From: Halofilum ochraceum
GTDB lineage: Bacteria; Pseudomonadota; Gammaproteobacteria; XJ16; Halofilaceae
Assembly: GCF_001614315.2 (NCBI RefSeq)
Contig: NZ_LVEG02000001.1
Span: 310,001-374,000, forward strand
Direction of reading: 5' to 3'
DNA length: 64,000 nt
How positions within the stretch are numbered: the first letter of the stretch is position 1; the number at the start of each line of letters is the position of its first letter. Below the pieces are notes generated by a model. The model worked only from the letters and a program-made list of their open reading frames with translations, was not told the origin of the DNA and ran no database searches. Of the stretch, positions 1 to 8,826 are shown piece by piece. A program made the position numbers and the translations under genes.

Positions 1-1443
1 ATTGCCGTCGTCACGGACGTCCAGCCAGGTGTGCCCCTCACGATCGGTGCCCGCGCAAAGCGTGACGATAACCGATTCCCCATCGCTCCGTCGCCCGTGA
101 CGCAGGCTGTTATCGCACAGATTGCGGACGATCTGATCGAGCTGCCCCGGATCGAAGTGTACCCGAAGGGCCGTCCCGGGCGCCGTGTGACGCAGCCGGT
201 CGGTCCCGAGTTGGTGGTCGTGCGCATACTGCCGGGCGAAATCCGGCAGCCACTCTGCGAGTTCGACGGTCGTGCCCTCGCCGCCACGCTGACGCGAGAG
301 TTCAAGCACGCTCTCGACGATGTGATTCACGCGGCGACTGTGCGCGAGCATGATGCCGGTCAGGCGCCGATCGGCCTCCGGAATCGCCTCCGACTCTTCC
401 AGCAACTGGGCGGAGTGACTGATCGCCCCGAGTGGATTCCGGATTTCATGGGCGATGCTGGCGGTGAGCCGCCCGAGTGACGCCAGCTTGAGCTGCTGGA
501 CCTGCTCCTCGATGAACCGGGCATCCTCGATCGAGAGCAGCGTGCCCGGTTCGCCGAGCGCCGTGAATTGCACCTGCAGACGGCGGTTCGCGCCCGGTTT
601 CGCCGTCAGCGGCTCCGGGCTGGTGCGCCCGTCGCGGCTCCAGCGATCGAGTGCCGCCACGAGACCGGGAGCGACATCGTCGACGCGGCGCCCGGTGAGT
701 GTCGCGGGATCGTCGAGCAGCACCCCGGCGCTGGCGTTCGCCAGCGAGATTCGGCCCGAAGGGTCGACCACGAGAATCCCGGCTTCCATGTGCTGGACAA
801 TGCGCTCGTTGAGGGCGGAGAGCCGCTGTACGTCGACCGATCGGCGGCGAGCGATCTCGGCGCTCTCCGCGGAACGCCTGGCCAGCGCGGCGGCCAGCAG
901 TGCGGCCGCGAACAGCGTGATTCCTAGCACCGCCGCTTGCGGATAGGCGGCGGCGCCAGCATCGATCCGGAACGCCCGGATGGATTCAATGCCGAGCAGC
1001 AGCAACGATCCGAGTGCGGCGGCCAGCAGGGCGTGGCGTGCGGCCAGCAGGGTGCCGGCGCCGGCGATCGGCACGACGAGCAGCGTACCGAGACCGCTCG
1101 CCACCCCCCCGGAGCCGTAGGTGGCGACTGTGAGCAGGATCAGGTCGGTGTAGAGGTGCAGATACGCCTGTATTCGGGCGTCCGGGACGCGACGATGGAT
1201 GGTCCAGGCGAACGCGATCGCTGCGAAGAGGTAGACCGCGCTCGCGGTGTAGAACAGCAGGGGAGCCGTAACGCCGAACTCGACCGTGCGCACATCCGCG
1301 AGAAAAGCCACGAGCAGGGCGATCGCGATGAACAGCCGGTAGCTGTTCAGGATCCGGATGGACTCCCAGTCCTCTCTCCGCAGAGAGGCGTCGGGATGTT
1401 CGTCCGGTCCATCCGGCATGAGTTGTATCTGCTGGTCACTCAT
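1..1443 (-). CDS. pilS: PilS-type sensor histidine kinase (partial, 3' end outside window)
   Basis: Sensor kinase of the PilS/PilR two-component system, which drives type IV pilin transcription in relatives by phosphorylating the sigma-54 activator PilR. The ATG is at 1443 and 481 codons are visible; the gene runs off the left edge. The N-terminal ~180 residues hold several hydrophobic membrane segments. A cytoplasmic PAS-like stretch follows, then the H-box HEIRNPLGAI with the phosphoacceptor at His332, then the N-box NLCDNSLRH near nt 97–125. The reading ends inside the ATPase domain at DVRDDGN, so the last G-box is missing. Gene order with nadE, bamD, rluD, pgeF and clpB supports PilS over NtrB, and pilR would be expected just outside the window. 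Confidence 0.85.
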   Translation of the reverse strand, partial: MSDQQIQLMPDGPDEHPDASLRREDWESIRILNSYRLFIAIALLVAFLADVRTVEFGVTAPLLFYTASAVYLFAAIAFAWTIHRRVPDARIQAYLHLYTDLILLTVATYGSGGVASGLGTLLVVPIAGAGTLLAARHALLAAALGSLLLLGIESIRAFRIDAGAAAYPQAAVLGITLFAAALLAAALARRSAESAEIARRRSVDVQRLSALNERIVQHMEAGILVVDPSGRISLANASAGVLLDDPATLTGRRVDDVAPGLVAALDRWSRDGRTSPEPLTAKPGANRRLQVQFTALGEPGTLLSIEDARFIEEQVQQLKLASLGRLTASIAHEIRNPLGAISHSAQLLEESEAIPEADRRLTGIMLAHSRRVNHIVESVLELSRQRGGEGTTVELAEWLPDFARQYAHDHQLGTDRLRHTAPGTALRVHFDPGQLDQIVRNLCDNSLRHGRRSDGESVIVTLCAGTDREGHTWLDVRDDGN

Positions 1444-1550
1444 CGCGCGGGTAGTCTCGGGATTTCGTGTCCGCCAGGCAAGGTCCGATGCTTGGCCCGG
1501 CGGTCGACGGGGCGCACAATCCGCATCGTCGTGGTTCCCGGAGATACTTC

Positions 1551-3194
1551 GTGCAGCACACAGGTGATTCCCTGAAGATCGGGCTGGCGCAGGTGGATGC
1601 CGTCGTCGGTGATATCGAGGGCAATGCGCGCCGCGTGATTGCCGCGGCGCAGAATCTGGAAGTCCGTCATGGTGCCCGCCTTGCCGTCTTCCCGGAACTG
1701 TGCCTGCTCGGATATCCGCCGGATGATCTCCTGCTGCGCCCCGATCTTCCCGGGCGCATCGATGCGGCGGTCGATGAGATCGCCGTGGCGCTGGAGGAGA
1801 CGGGGATCGCCGCACTGGTTGGTTTGCCGCTGTTCGAAAATGACGTCTGCTACAACGGCGGTGTGCTGCTGGACGCAGGCAAGCGCGTCGCCGCGGTCCG
1901 CAAACGCTGTCTGCCCAACTACGGTGTGTTCGACGAAAAACGGTATTTCAGCGCGGGCGACAGCGCTGTCACCGTGTCCATCGACGGCCATACGCTGGGG
2001 CTGATGATCTGCGAGGATATCTGGCAGGCGGAGCCGGCTTCCGATCTCGCGGCGGCCGGGGCCGAGCTGATCCTGTGTCCCAATGCGTCCCCTTACCATT
2101 GCGACAAGGCGGCGGAGCGCCTCGCCGTCGCCCGTCGGCGCGTTCAGGAAACGGGCTGTCCGCTGGTCTACGTGAACCAGGTCGGCGGGCAGGACGATCT
2201 CGTGTTCGACGGCGATTCGTTCGCGATCGACGCTTACGGGAATGAGGCGCTCCGGCTGCCGGCGTTCGTCGAGGGCGAGGGCGCAGTCGCCTGGCGCGCC
2301 GGGTCCGGACTGCAGCCGGTCGAAGCGGTAGCGCCGTCGCCGCGGTCGCTGCCGCAGGCCGAATCGATCTACCGCGCCCTCACACTGGGTGTACGCGATT
2401 ATGTGACCAAAAACGGTTTCGAGGGCGTGTTCGTGGGACTGTCGGGCGGGATCGACTCGGCGCTCGTACTGGCGCTCGCCGCCGATGCCCTCGGGCCCGA
2501 GCGCGTGACCGCGGTCCGTATGCCCTCGCGCTACACGGCGCAGATGAGCCTCGACGATGCCGCCGAAGAGGCGGAACGGCTGGGCGTGCGCTGTGAGACG
2601 CTGTCGATCGAACCGGCCTATGAGGCCTTTCTCGATATCCTTTCCGGACCGTTTGCGGGCATGGCGCCCGACACGACGGAGGAGAATATCCAGGCCCGCT
2701 CCCGGGGGCTTCTGCTGATGGCGCTGGCAAATAAGCACAACGCCATCGTGCTGGCCACCGGCAACAAAAGCGAGATGGCGGTGGGCTACGCCACGCTGTA
2801 CGGCGATATGGCCGGGGGCTTCGCGCCGCTGAAGGACGTCAGCAAAACCCGGGTCTATGCCCTGGCGCGCTGGCGCAACGAGCAGGCGCTCGCGATTCCG
2901 GAGCGGGTGCTGACGCGTGAGCCATCGGCGGAACTGGCCGCCGATCAGGCCGATTCGGACAGTCTGCCACCGTATGACGTGCTCGATCCGATCCTGGAGG
3001 CGCTAGTGGAGCGCGACGAGTCGGTCGAGGACATCGCCGCGGCCGGCTTCAACGCGGACACGGTGCGCCGCGTGGCGCGTATGCTGGTGAAGAGCGAGTA
3101 CAAACGGCGTCAGGCGGCGCCGGGACCCAAGGTATCGCCCCGGGCCTTTGGTCGCGAACGGCGTTATCCGATCACCTCAAGGTATTCGATGTAG
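1551..3194 (+). CDS. nadE: Glutamine-dependent NAD+ synthetase
   Basis: Makes NAD+ from deamido-NAD+, ATP and glutamine-derived ammonia (last step of NAD biosynthesis, cytosolic). The N-terminal half is a nitrilase-type glutaminase with the triad context FPELCLLGYPP (Glu), RKRCLPNYGVF (Lys) and MICEDIW (Cys). The C-terminal half is an ATP-pyrophosphatase with the P-loop SGGIDSAL near residue 300 and the motif TGNKSEMAVGY. I chose GTG 1551 because GGAG lies 7 nt upstream and the protein then begins a few residues before the nitrilase strand KIGLAQVDAVVG. At 547 aa it has the usual length for the two-domain enzyme. It is divergent from pilS and convergent with bamD. Confidence 0.95.
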   Translation: MQHTGDSLKIGLAQVDAVVGDIEGNARRVIAAAQNLEVRHGARLAVFPELCLLGYPPDDLLLRPDLPGRIDAAVDEIAVALEETGIAALVGLPLFENDVCYNGGVLLDAGKRVAAVRKRCLPNYGVFDEKRYFSAGDSAVTVSIDGHTLGLMICEDIWQAEPASDLAAAGAELILCPNASPYHCDKAAERLAVARRRVQETGCPLVYVNQVGGQDDLVFDGDSFAIDAYGNEALRLPAFVEGEGAVAWRAGSGLQPVEAVAPSPRSLPQAESIYRALTLGVRDYVTKNGFEGVFVGLSGGIDSALVLALAADALGPERVTAVRMPSRYTAQMSLDDAAEEAERLGVRCETLSIEPAYEAFLDILSGPFAGMAPDTTEENIQARSRGLLLMALANKHNAIVLATGNKSEMAVGYATLYGDMAGGFAPLKDVSKTRVYALARWRNEQALAIPERVLTREPSAELAADQADSDSLPPYDVLDPILEALVERDESVEDIAAAGFNADTVRRVARMLVKSEYKRRQAAPGPKVSPRAFGRERRYPITSRYSM

Positions 3195-3245
3195 CGTACC
3201 GCGCCGCGGTGCCGTCGACGGGTGACGGCGCTAAACCGGCGTCGG

Positions 3246-4037
3246 TCAGGAATCGCTCGCGACTTCGTCGCCCGGGACCGGGTGGTCCGGCCAGTTGTGC
3301 CGGAGGACCCGCCGCGAATCCGCCGCCAGGTCGTCCAGCCCCATGCGGTCGTACGCCTGCGCCTGCAGCGCCAGGGCATCCGGGACGGCGGGGGCTCCAT
3401 CGTAGTTCGAGAGCAGGTACTCGATCCGGTTGACCACTGCCGTGTAAGCGCTCTGGCCGAAATAGAAGCGCGCCGTTTCCAGTTCGTGGAGCGCCATCTG
3501 GTTGCGCAGGTAGATCATCCGCTGGCGGGCATCATCCGCGTAGCGGGAGTCCCCGTGCTGCTCGACAACCCGGCGGAAGTCGGCGAAGGCCTGCTGCAGG
3601 CGCTGCTGGTCCATCTGCGCCATGTCGCGCGGGAACAGCTCGTTGACGAACGTCCGGCCGCGGTTGTAGCGCACGAGCCCGCGGAGGTAGTAGGCGTAGG
3701 CGACCCCTTCGTGGGTGGGGTGCAGTTTGATGAAGCGGTCCAGGGCGGCGATCGCCGACTGCTCCTCCCCGAACTGGTAATAGGAATACGCGATGTCCAG
3801 CTGGGCCTGCAGGGCCAGCGGGCCGAAGGGGTAGCGGGCCTCCAGCTTCTCGAAGTAATCGATCGCGTCCTGAAAGGAGCCGGCTTCCATCGACCGTTTC
3901 GCCTCTTCGTAGAGGCGTTCCTTGGACCAGTCGGCGGTCGGGTCGTGGTCGGTCGACGCGCAGCCGCCGGTAACGGCAAGCACGGCGAGGGCGATTATCA
4001 GGGCAAGCGGGCGCATGGTCGCATTCATTTTCAACAT
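3246..4037 (-). CDS. bamD: Outer membrane assembly lipoprotein BamD (ComL)
   Basis: Essential lipoprotein of the BAM complex, which inserts beta-barrels into the outer membrane. The N-terminus has a hydrophobic signal ending in TGGC, a weak but plausible lipobox, so the mature protein would start at that Cys. The rest is TPR-like helical repeats typical of BamD (YEEAKRSMEAGSFQDAI, RYPFGPLALQAQLD and later repeats). The length of 263 aa is normal. Three in-frame ATGs (4037, 4028, 4016) are possible. A perfect TATAAT at 4047–4052 on this strand implies a very short leader, so 4028 or 4016 may be the real start. It is divergent from rluD, a conserved neighbourhood. Confidence 0.9.
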   Translation of the reverse strand: MLKMNATMRPLALIIALAVLAVTGGCASTDHDPTADWSKERLYEEAKRSMEAGSFQDAIDYFEKLEARYPFGPLALQAQLDIAYSYYQFGEEQSAIAALDRFIKLHPTHEGVAYAYYLRGLVRYNRGRTFVNELFPRDMAQMDQQRLQQAFADFRRVVEQHGDSRYADDARQRMIYLRNQMALHELETARFYFGQSAYTAVVNRIEYLLSNYDGAPAVPDALALQAQAYDRMGLDDLAADSRRVLRHNWPDHPVPGDEVASDS

Positions 4038-4046
4038 AACCTTCCC

Positions 4047-4052
4047 ATTATA
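4047..4052 (-). promoter_or_regulatory. Consensus -10 box upstream of bamD
   Basis: The minus strand reads TATAAT here, 10–25 nt before the possible bamD start codons. No good -35 hexamer is found 16–18 nt further upstream. If this is the -10 element, the transcript would start only a few nucleotides before the first ATG. Confidence 0.45.
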
Positions 4053-4080
4053 CCCGACAAAAGGCTACGCTTCCGAGGCT

Positions 4081-5055
4081 ATGGATACTCAAGAACCCGA
4101 CATCCGTCATATCCCGGCGGGGCAGGCCGGCGAGCGTCTCGACCGCGCGCTCGCGCGCCTGTTCCCCGAATATTCGCGCACCCGGCTGCAGGAGTGGCTC
4201 AAGGCCGGTCACCTGCATGTCAACGGCATGAGTCCCGCCCCCCGCACGCTGGTGCTTGGTGGCGAGTCGGTGGTCCTCGATGCCGGTATCGCCGAGCAGG
4301 TCGATCCGACCCTCGACGCGGCCGCCGAGGACGTCGACTTCGGCATCGTGCACGAGGACGAAGCCATTCTGGTCGTCAATAAACCGGCCGGTCTGGTGGT
4401 TCATCCGGCCGCGGGCCATCGCGGTGGGACGCTGCAGAACGGCCTGTTGCACTACGATCCGTCGCTCGCGGCCGTGCCGCGGGCTGGCATCGTGCATCGT
4501 CTGGACAAGGACACGACGGGTCTGATGGTAGTCGCCCGCACACTGGCGGCGCACAATCGCCTGGTCACCCAGCTCCACGATCGCGCCATCGTGCGCGAGT
4601 ACCGGGCGATCGTGACCGGCGTCCCGGTCGCGGGCGACACGATCGATGCCCCAATCGGCCGACATCCGAGGGATCGGCAGCGGCAGGCCGTGGTCCGGAC
4701 CGGTGGGCGGCCGGCGGTGACGCACTTCCGCATCGAGCGCAAATACCGTGGGCACGCCTACATCCGCGTACGACTGGAGACCGGGCGCACGCATCAGATC
4801 CGTGTGCACATGCAGCACGCAGGTCTGCCGCTGGTCGGCGATCCGCAGTACGGGGGCCGCCCGCAGTTGCCGCGTTCCCCGGCTCCCGAGCTCCGCGATG
4901 CCCTGCAGGCCCTGCACCGACAGGCGCTGCATGCCGCCCGGCTGGAGATGTCGCATCCGGAGCGGGGCGACTGGTGTACCTGGGAGGCCCCGGTGCCGGC
5001 CGATTTCCAGGCCGTGCTCGACGGGCTGGAGGCTGACCTCAACGCCCATGTCTGA
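4081..5055 (+). CDS. rluD: 23S rRNA pseudouridine synthase RluD
   Basis: Pseudouridine synthase of the RluA/RluD family; RluD modifies U1911, U1915 and U1917 in helix 69 of 23S rRNA (E. coli numbering). An N-terminal S4-like RNA-binding domain (residues ~15–80) is followed by the catalytic domain with the signature HRLDKDTTGL; the nucleophile is Asp142. The motif GRTHQIRVHM is also present. ATG 4081 gives 324 aa, normal for RluD. The stop overlaps the pgeF start by 8 nt, so the two genes are translationally coupled. Confidence 0.95.
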   Translation: MDTQEPDIRHIPAGQAGERLDRALARLFPEYSRTRLQEWLKAGHLHVNGMSPAPRTLVLGGESVVLDAGIAEQVDPTLDAAAEDVDFGIVHEDEAILVVNKPAGLVVHPAAGHRGGTLQNGLLHYDPSLAAVPRAGIVHRLDKDTTGLMVVARTLAAHNRLVTQLHDRAIVREYRAIVTGVPVAGDTIDAPIGRHPRDRQRQAVVRTGGRPAVTHFRIERKYRGHAYIRVRLETGRTHQIRVHMQHAGLPLVGDPQYGGRPQLPRSPAPELRDALQALHRQALHAARLEMSHPERGDWCTWEAPVPADFQAVLDGLEADLNAHV

Positions 5056-5806
5056 GTTCGCCGGAACCTGGCTGGGTCCGGGGACGATCGCCGGCTCGTC
5101 CGCCCGCGTTCTCGCGACCACGCGCAGCGGTGGGGTCGGTACCGGTACCTGGTCCACATTCACGCTCGGTGGGCCCGCCGAAGCCGCGGAAGCCGGGTTG
5201 TCCATCAACCGGCGGCGCTTGCGGCGTCTGCTCGACCTGCCGGCCGACCCGGTCTGGCTGCGCCAGGTGCATGGCACCCGTTGTGTCGAACTGCATGGGC
5301 ATGAAGACAGCGACCGGATCGAGGCCGATGCGGTCTGGACCGCACGGCCCGGCGTTGTCTGCGCCGTGCTGACCGCGGATTGCCTGCCGGTCGCCCTCGT
5401 GGACCACAAGGGCCGCGCCGTCGGCGTGGCGCATGCCGGTTGGCGCGGTCTCGCGAACGGCGTGATCGAGGCGCTGGTTGCCGCACTGCCGGTTGAGCCG
5501 GTCGATCTGGTCGCGTGGCTGGGGCCGGCAATCGGACCAGCAGCGTTCGAGGTCGGCCCCGAGGTGCGCGATGCCTTCACGAGTGTCGATCCAGCCGCGG
5601 CGGCGGCCTTCCAGCCGGGCGCCGGCGATCGCTGGCACGCCGACCTCTGTGAACTTGCCCGCCGCCGACTGCGTGCCCGCGGCGTGCAATCGATCGGGGG
5701 CGGCGGCTTCTGCACCTACAGCGATCCGGAAAGATTCTTCTCCCATCGACGCGCCGGCGGCCCCACCGGTCGCATGGCAACACTCGCCTGGCTGGGGACC
5801 GCCTAA
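5048..5806 (+). CDS. pgeF: Peptidoglycan editing factor / multicopper polyphenol oxidase (YfiH, PgeF)
   Basis: DUF152 protein of the YfiH/PgeF family. In E. coli it keeps peptidoglycan correctly composed by removing misincorporated L-Ser precursors; other homologues have laccase or purine nucleoside activities. The metal triad is intact: His75 (QVHGT), Cys112 (LTADC) and His129 (GVAHAGWRG). ATG 5048 sits inside the end of rluD, and the product of 252 aa has family length. The rluD–pgeF–clpB order is conserved in many gammaproteobacteria. Confidence 0.92.
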   Translation: MSEFAGTWLGPGTIAGSSARVLATTRSGGVGTGTWSTFTLGGPAEAAEAGLSINRRRLRRLLDLPADPVWLRQVHGTRCVELHGHEDSDRIEADAVWTARPGVVCAVLTADCLPVALVDHKGRAVGVAHAGWRGLANGVIEALVAALPVEPVDLVAWLGPAIGPAAFEVGPEVRDAFTSVDPAAAAAFQPGAGDRWHADLCELARRRLRARGVQSIGGGGFCTYSDPERFFSHRRAGGPTGRMATLAWLGTA

Positions 5807-5826
5807 CTCAGCCCATAACTCTGCCC

Positions 5827-5862
5827 GCCGGCTGGCTCCCTTCGGTCGCAAGCCGGCCTACG
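5827..5862. repeat. REP-like extragenic palindrome
   Basis: Inverted arms GCCGGCT (5827–5833) and AGCCGGC (5851–5857) enclose a 17-nt loop, followed by a CTACG tail. On the minus strand this reads GTAGGCCGGCTTGCG, the usual REP layout of a GTAGG head plus an imperfect palindrome. It lies between pgeF and clpB. Confidence 0.55.
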
Positions 5863-5868
5863 CTCTAT

Positions 5869-5920
5869 CTGCCGCCTGCCGCCTGCCGCCTGCCGCCTGC
5901 CGCCTGCCGCCTGCCGCCTG
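5869..5920. repeat. Heptanucleotide tandem repeat (CTGCCGC)n
   Basis: Seven full copies of CTGCCGC plus a 3-nt partial copy, perfectly conserved, lie between pgeF and clpB. The array ends 14 nt before the -35 box of the predicted clpB heat-shock promoter. Confidence 0.95.
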
Positions 5921-5934
5921 TTCCCCTCCCGAGT

Positions 5935-5962
5935 CTTGAAAATTCCCGATGGGCCCGCATTT
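5935..5962 (+). promoter_or_regulatory. Sigma-32 (RpoH) type promoter of clpB
   Basis: A perfect CTTGAAA at 5935–5941 is followed after 13 nt by CCGCATTT at 5955–5962. The RpoH consensus is CTTGAAA – N11–16 – CCCCATNT, so the only deviation is one base in the -10. It lies about 38 nt upstream of the clpB start, which fits the known heat-shock control of clpB. Confidence 0.75.
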
Positions 5963-5999
5963 AACGGGTATTAATGCAATCCCCGAGGGAGTCGAACTC

Positions 6000-8609
6000 A
6001 TGCGGATGGACAAACTGACCAGCAAGTTCCAGATGGCGCTGGCCGACGCGCAGTCGCTCGCGGTCGGACGCGATCATCAGTTCATCGAGCCCGTTCACCT
6101 GATGGTGGCGATGCTCGATCAGGAGGGCGGGAGCACCCGCCATCTGCTTTCCCATGCCGGCGTGAACGTGAATGGCCTACGTTCCGCGCTCGGTGCCGAA
6201 ATGGATCGCCTGCCGAAGGTCTCCGGGACCGAAGGCGAGGTCCATATCTCCAACGATCTGTCAAAGCTGCTGAACCAGTGCGACAAGCTCGCCCAGAAGC
6301 GTGGCGACCAGTACATCTCGAGCGAGCTGTTCGCGCTGGCGGCGGTCGAGGGCAAGGGCCGGATCGCCGAGCTGATGCACGAGCACGGTGCGGTCAAGGG
6401 CGCGCTCGAGAAGTCGATCGATGCCGTCCGTGGCGGCGAAAACGTCAACGACCCGAACGCCGAAGAGCAGCGTCAGGCACTGGAGAAGTACTGCACCGAC
6501 GTCACGGAGCGTGCCGAGCAGGGGAAACTCGACCCGGTGATCGGTCGCGACGAGGAGATCCGGCGTGCCGTGCAGGTGCTGCAGCGGCGCACCAAGAACA
6601 ACCCCGTGCTGATCGGTGAGCCCGGCGTCGGCAAGACCGCGATCGTCGAGGGGCTGGCGCAGCGCATCGTCAACGGCGAGGTGCCGGAGGGCCTGAAGGA
6701 TAAGCGCCTGCTGGCGCTGGACCTCGGTTCACTGCTTTCCGGCGCGAAATACCGGGGCGAGTTCGAGGAACGCCTGAAATCGGTCCTCAATGAGATCGGC
6801 AAGGAAGAAGGCCGCATCATCCTGTTCATCGACGAGATGCACATGGTGGTCGGGGCCGGCAAGGCCGAGGGCGCCATGGACGCGGGCAATATGCTCAAGC
6901 CGGCACTCGCTCGCGGCGAACTGCACTGCATCGGTGCGACCACGCTGGATGAATACCGCAAGAACATCGAGAAAGACGCGGCCCTGGAGCGCCGCTTCCA
7001 GAAGGTGCTGGTCGACGAGCCCAACGTCGAGGACACGATCGCGATTCTGCGTGGCCTCAAGGAACGCTACGAGGTGCACCACGGGGTGCAGATCACCGAC
7101 CCCGCGATCATCGCCGCGGCGCAGCTGTCCACACGCTACATCACCGATCGTCAGCAACCGGACAAGGCGATCGACCTGGTCGACGAGGCCGCCTCGCGGA
7201 TCCGCATGGAGATCGACTCCAAGCCGGAGGAGATGGACCGCCTCGAGCGGCGTCTGATCCAGTTGAAGATCGAACGCGAGGCCATGAACAAGGAATCCGA
7301 CGAGGCCTCGAAGAAGCGCCGGAAGAATCTCGATGAGGAGATCGAGCGGCTGGAGAAGGAATACGCGGATCTCGACGAGATCTGGAAGGCCGAGAAGTCG
7401 GCGGTGCAGGGCGAGACCCAGATCAAGGAAGAACTCGAACGCGCCCGCCAGGAGCTGGAGACCGCGCGCCGGGCCGGTAATCTTGGCCGGATGTCCGAGC
7501 TCCAGTACGGCCGCATTCCCGAGCTTGAGAAACAGCTCCAGCAGGTCCAGGAGCAGGAAGACAGCCAGGAGGAGTCCCGCCTGTTGCGCAACAAGGTCAC
7601 CGAGGAAGAGGTGGCCGAGGTGGTCTCGCGCTGGACCGGTATCCCGGTCTCGAAGATGCTCGAGGGCGAGCGCGAGAAGCTCAATCGCCTCGAGGAAGTG
7701 CTGGCCGAACGGGTGGTGGGCCAGGACGAGGCCGTCCATGCGGTCGCCTCGGCGATCCGCCGCTCGCGTGCTGGACTGGCGGACCCGAACCGCCCCAATG
7801 GCTCGTTCCTGTTCCTTGGCCCGACCGGTGTAGGCAAGACGGAGCTCTCAAAGGCGCTCGCCAACTTCCTCTTCGATACCGAGGAGTCGATGGTGCGCAT
7901 CGACATGTCGGAGTTCATGGAGCAGCACTCCGTGGCCCGCCTGATCGGTGCGCCGCCGGGCTATGTCGGCTATGAGGAAGGCGGTTACCTGACCGAGGCC
8001 GTCCGCCGCAAGCCGTACTCGGTCATCCTGATGGATGAGATCGAGAAGGCGCACCGGGATGTGTTCAACATCCTGCTGCAGGTGCTGGACGACGGTCGCC
8101 TGACCGACGGCCACGGCCGCACGGTCGACTTCCGTAATACGGTCGTCATCATGACGTCCAACCTCGGCAGCGATGTCATTCAGGAGATGGCCGGGCAGGG
8201 CGACTATGACGCGATCAAGTCGTCGGTGATGGAGATCGTGGGCAAGTCGTTCCGGCCCGAGTTCATCAACCGGATCGATGACCTGGTGGTGTTCCATTCG
8301 CTGGGCCGTGAACAGATCCGCGAGATCACCGGCATCCAGATGGGGCACCTGCACAAGCGCCTGGCCGAGCGCGACATGGCGATCGAACTCAGCGCCGCGG
8401 CGCTGGATCACCTCGGCGAGGCCGGCTTCGATCCGGTCTACGGGGCCCGGCCGCTCAAGCGGGCCATCCAGCAGCAGCTGGAGAACCCGCTGGCCCAGGA
8501 AATCCTGGCCGGCCGCTTCGGCCCGAGCGACACCATCCACGTGGATGCGGGCCCGGATGGCTTGGTCTTCGAGCGCCGCTCGGAAACCGCCGAGGCCGCG
8601 ACGGCCTGA
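6000..8609 (+). CDS. clpB: ATP-dependent disaggregase ClpB
   Basis: Hexameric Hsp100 chaperone that threads aggregated proteins through its pore together with DnaK/DnaJ/GrpE. ATG 6000 follows GAGGGA with 9-nt spacing and gives [10 protein letters not shown], the standard ClpB start. Domains: Clp-N repeats (~1–145), AAA+ 1 with Walker [10 protein letters not shown] near residue 206, the coiled-coil middle domain (~400–525), and AAA+ 2 with Walker [10 protein letters not shown] near residue 606. The length of 869 aa is normal. No MGF/IGF ClpP-binding loop is expected in ClpB and none was seen. It is monocistronic, with its own promoter and terminator. Confidence 0.97.
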   Translation: MRMDKLTSKFQMALADAQSLAVGRDHQFIEPVHLMVAMLDQEGGSTRHLLSHAGVNVNGLRSALGAEMDRLPKVSGTEGEVHISNDLSKLLNQCDKLAQKRGDQYISSELFALAAVEGKGRIAELMHEHGAVKGALEKSIDAVRGGENVNDPNAEEQRQALEKYCTDVTERAEQGKLDPVIGRDEEIRRAVQVLQRRTKNNPVLIGEPGVGKTAIVEGLAQRIVNGEVPEGLKDKRLLALDLGSLLSGAKYRGEFEERLKSVLNEIGKEEGRIILFIDEMHMVVGAGKAEGAMDAGNMLKPALARGELHCIGATTLDEYRKNIEKDAALERRFQKVLVDEPNVEDTIAILRGLKERYEVHHGVQITDPAIIAAAQLSTRYITDRQQPDKAIDLVDEAASRIRMEIDSKPEEMDRLERRLIQLKIEREAMNKESDEASKKRRKNLDEEIERLEKEYADLDEIWKAEKSAVQGETQIKEELERARQELETARRAGNLGRMSELQYGRIPELEKQLQQVQEQEDSQEESRLLRNKVTEEEVAEVVSRWTGIPVSKMLEGEREKLNRLEEVLAERVVGQDEAVHAVASAIRRSRAGLADPNRPNGSFLFLGPTGVGKTELSKALANFLFDTEESMVRIDMSEFMEQHSVARLIGAPPGYVGYEEGGYLTEAVRRKPYSVILMDEIEKAHRDVFNILLQVLDDGRLTDGHGRTVDFRNTVVIMTSNLGSDVIQEMAGQGDYDAIKSSVMEIVGKSFRPEFINRIDDLVVFHSLGREQIREITGIQMGHLHKRLAERDMAIELSAAALDHLGEAGFDPVYGARPLKRAIQQQLENPLAQEILAGRFGPSDTIHVDAGPDGLVFERRSETAEAATA

Positions 8610-8640
8610 ACCATCAACGGGGGCCGACTCCCTCGATTAC

Positions 8641-8667
8641 GGGCGCCTTCGGGCGCCCGGTTTTTTT
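8641..8667 (+). terminator. Intrinsic terminator of clpB
   Basis: Stem GGGCGCC (8641–8647) and GGCGCCC (8652–8658) closed by a stable TTCG tetraloop, then GG and seven T residues. It begins 31 nt after the clpB stop codon. Confidence 0.92.
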
Positions 8668-8826
8668 GAGATTGGTCAAGCTCAAGCACTGGAGGATAAC
8701 CAGGCAACCACAGTTCTCCGCGGACACCAATATTCTGACCGCACTTATTAACATTCATTCCCCCAAGTTATCGGCAGTCGGTGAGGTCGCGGTTGAGAGT
8801 AATGATTTGGATAGCAACGGCGGTCA

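Noticed and set aside
5869-5920. Possible CRISPR array
   Set aside because: The repeats are 7 bp and directly adjacent with no spacers, and there are no cas genes.
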